The notes beneath the pieces were generated by a model. The model was given only the letters and a program-made list of their open reading frames with translations. It was not told the DNA's origin and did no database searches. From Neisseriaceae bacterium (GTDB taxonomy: Bacteria; Pseudomonadota; Gammaproteobacteria; Burkholderiales; Neisseriaceae), in the NCBI GenBank assembly GCA_017989485.1, contig JAGNPU010000110.1, positions 1-6,461 on the forward strand: a DNA stretch of 6,461 bases. The letters run 5' to 3'. Position 1 is the first letter of the stretch, and every line of letters begins with the position of its first letter. The translations under genes were made by a program, and so were the position numbers. Of the stretch, positions 5,484 to 6,461 are shown piece by piece.

Positions 5484-5786
5484 ATGGAACGTGAACTAGA
5501 CTACTTAGAATCTTGCATTGTCAAAATGGCAGCCAAGATGAATGATTTGACCTTAGCCAACCAGGCATTAAGTGCACAGGTCGCCCGAGTACAGGCTGAG
5601 AAAGAACAGCTGATGCTCGACAGCAACCAGGCATTAGATGCGCTGCAAAACAGCGCTGAGCAAACCATACAAGCGCTGAAAGCGCGTAACGAAACCCTTT
5701 TGGCGACGATAGCCCAAAGTGCTGAAGAGGTGCGTGCCTTAATGAATCGCCTCCCTACTTCATCTTCTGAGGAGCCTGAAGCATGA
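5484..5786 (+). CDS. ZapB-like short coiled-coil protein (TIGR02449-type)
   Basis: A 100-residue cytosolic protein that is almost wholly predicted coiled coil at 1-88: MERELDYLESCIVKM, then repeated patterns of L, A, E and Q such as NQALSAQVARVQAEKEQL and AEQTIQALKARNETLL, with an acidic, serine-rich tail. No enzyme motif is present. Short coiled-coil proteins of the ZapB / TIGR02449 type are often encoded directly before zapA, and its stop overlaps the zapA start by 4 bases (ATGA), so coupled expression and a role at the division ring are likely by context. It is longer than the usual 65 to 80 residues, the extra length being C-terminal coil. The start at 5484 has no ribosome site, and ATGs at 5526 and 5538 are alternatives. 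Sequence similarity to E. coli ZapB itself is not evident, so no gene symbol is given. Confidence 0.75.
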   Translation: MERELDYLESCIVKMAAKMNDLTLANQALSAQVARVQAEKEQLMLDSNQALDALQNSAEQTIQALKARNETLLATIAQSAEEVRALMNRLPTSSSEEPEA

Positions 5787-6082
5787 GCACCACGCCGGTA
5801 GACATCTCCATTATGGGTCGTACGTTCACCATTGCCACGCCCGAAGCCGAGCGCCGCACGCTGCTGCAAGCGGTAGACATGTTGAACGAAAAAATAGACA
5901 CCATTACCAAACAAGGCCGTATTGTTGAAACCGACAAAATAGCCATAATTGCTGCTTTAAATTTAACGCATGATTTGTTAAAATTAACCATAAGTGGTGG
6001 ATTAGACGTGGCCACGCTAGAGCATAAGCTGTCACACATGAGTCGCCTGTGTGATGAAGCCCTAGGCACCCCGGCCAAATAA
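5783..6082 (+). CDS. zapA: Cell division protein ZapA
   Basis: Cytosolic protein that binds FtsZ and bundles its filaments, helping assemble the Z-ring at midcell. The 99-residue length is standard (109 in E. coli). Seen: the N-terminal beta strands of the globular head with VDISIMGRTFTIATPEAER (6-24), the helix LLQAVDMLNEKIDTI, the short GRIVETDKIAIIAALNLTHDLL block that matches the family's conserved region, and a long C-terminal helix (about 76-95) for the dimeric coiled coil. The ATG overlaps the stop of the upstream coiled-coil gene, and GAGGAG lies 8 bases before it as a strong ribosome site. Placement directly before 6S RNA is the classic proteobacterial arrangement and supports the call. 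Confidence 0.95.
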   Translation: MSTTPVDISIMGRTFTIATPEAERRTLLQAVDMLNEKIDTITKQGRIVETDKIAIIAALNLTHDLLKLTISGGLDVATLEHKLSHMSRLCDEALGTPAK

Positions 6083-6100
6083 TCCAGCAGACAACACCGT

Positions 6101-6282
6101 TTTTCCTCTGCAGTGTTCGCGATGGCTCAATTCCTTTGAACCAATACTTCGCTTTTCGACTGCCAAGCGTGTAGTGGGCGTGTGACGTTTCTTTTAGAAA
6201 CATCCCCAAAACTATCCAGGCGCGGTCAACCTTGTCACCAAGGTTCAAGCGGATCAGCCAAGACGACACATGCGGAGGACCC
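6101..6282 (+). ncRNA. ssrS: 6S RNA
   Basis: Regulatory RNA that mimics an open promoter and binds housekeeping sigma-70 RNA polymerase, chiefly in stationary phase. Seen: a closing stem CCTCTGCAGTGT (6105-6116) with ACACATGCGGAGG (6266-6278), 12 pairs with one bulged A; GTGTTCGC right after the 5' arm, as in the E. coli RNA; the strongly conserved hairpin AACCTTGtcaCCAAGGTT near 6228-6245; and CAGCC before the 3' arm. About 180 bases is the usual size. It lies just after zapA and is followed by a strong terminator, as in many proteobacteria. The ends are estimated to within a few bases. I could not place its promoter, which must lie in the zapA tail or the 18-base gap. An open frame on the minus strand across zapA and this RNA is shadow. 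Confidence 0.94.
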
Positions 6283-6287
6283 CATAC

Positions 6288-6315
6288 AGCCCGTACCTTC
6301 TGGTACGGGCTTTTT
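6288..6315 (+). terminator. Intrinsic terminator of 6S RNA
   Basis: A perfect 10-bp stem, AGCCCGTACC / GGTACGGGCT, with a TTCT loop runs into TTTTT. It begins about 10 bases after the 3' arm of 6S RNA and separates it from rraA. Confidence 0.95.
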
Positions 6316-6342
6316 CACGTCCCTGCCACGCCCCCTTGGCCG

Positions 6343-6371
6343 ATGACAATTGCCGCCCACCCGTTTATACT
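6343..6371 (+). promoter_or_regulatory. rraA promoter
   Basis: ATGACA (6343-6348), a 17-base spacer and TATACT (6366-6371) each match the sigma-70 consensus at 5/6. A start near 6378 gives a leader of about 40 bases with AAAGGAGA 7 bases before the ATG. It lies just behind the 6S terminator, making rraA an independent unit. Confidence 0.75.
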
Positions 6372-6417
6372 GAATCAGGACAAAGGCTTAGACCCATCAC
6401 CCAAAGGAGAGCAATCC

Positions 6418-6461
6418 ATGACCCATTTCATCACCTGCGACCTGTGCGACGAGCATCCAGA
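6418..6461 (+). CDS. rraA: RNase E activity regulator RraA (start only)
   Basis: Only the first 14 codons are inside the window, MTHFITCDLCDEHP. The T-x-DLCD start and its position 2 to 7 residues in are typical of betaproteobacterial RraA, whose family is about 160 residues. RraA binds RNase E in the cytosol and dampens its activity; related proteins are 4-hydroxy-4-methyl-2-oxoglutarate/oxaloacetate aldolases, and which role applies cannot be told from this piece. The start is firm: a strong ribosome site (AAAGGAGA, 6403-6410) and a near-consensus promoter precede it. The gene continues past the right edge. Confidence 0.78.
   Translation, partial: MTHFITCDLCDEHP

Noticed and set aside
5501..5914. 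Minus-strand open frame across the ZapB-like gene and zapA
   Set aside because: Antisense to two genes that have coherent family features and overlapping ATGA coupling; composition is what the reverse of a coiled coil gives.
5904..6269. 121-residue minus-strand open frame over zapA and 6S RNA
   Set aside because: Covers a convincing structured RNA and a conserved gene; no homology recognised, so the frame is fortuitous.

Overview
The window looks like a chromosomal stretch from a betaproteobacterium of the Neisseriales, most likely a Neisseriaceae member. Support: an acpP-fabF pair, a zapA-6S RNA-rraA neighbourhood with an RraA N-terminus of the betaproteobacterial T-x-DLCD type, a DcuA-type C4-dicarboxylate carrier, and a fabF terminator whose two arms end in CTGAA and resemble a neisserial DNA uptake sequence dialect. 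Genes are moderately GC-rich; the acpP-gpsA divergent region is clearly AT-rich. The genus is not determined.

Layout. (1) 2-658 (+): C-terminal half of a DcuA-type transporter, cut by the window edge, followed by two terminator-like hairpins. (2) 825-1856 (+): a compact three-gene unit of a DUF2892-type small membrane protein, an ECF-type sigma factor starting one base later, and a second unrelated small membrane protein. Both membrane proteins end their last membrane segment in Cys-Pro-Met-Cys. This is the least ordinary part of the window. (3) 1886-3986 (-): acpP, fabF and dtd in transcription order, with a strong terminator in the acpP-fabF gap and another between fabF and dtd. (4) 3987-4361: a 375-bp divergent control region rich in direct and inverted repeats. 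(5) 4362-5354 (+): gpsA. (6) 5484-6082 (+): a ZapB-like short coiled-coil gene overlapping zapA by 4 bp, driven by a promoter so close to the start codon that the mRNA may be leaderless. (7) about 6101-6282: 6S RNA with its own terminator. (8) 6418 to the end (+): start of rraA behind a near-consensus promoter.

Functionally, most of the window is housekeeping: acyl carrier protein and ketoacyl-ACP synthase II build fatty acids, GpsA makes the glycerol-3-phosphate onto which they are loaded, Dtd edits mischarged tRNA, ZapA and its coiled-coil partner act at the Z-ring, 6S RNA modulates RNA polymerase, and RraA modulates RNase E. The acpP and gpsA transcripts start from a shared divergent region, so phospholipid head and tail precursors could be co-regulated there. 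The accessory element is the sigma factor flanked by CPMC membrane proteins, with no conventional anti-sigma factor alongside. I see no mobile element, tRNA, rRNA or CRISPR array.
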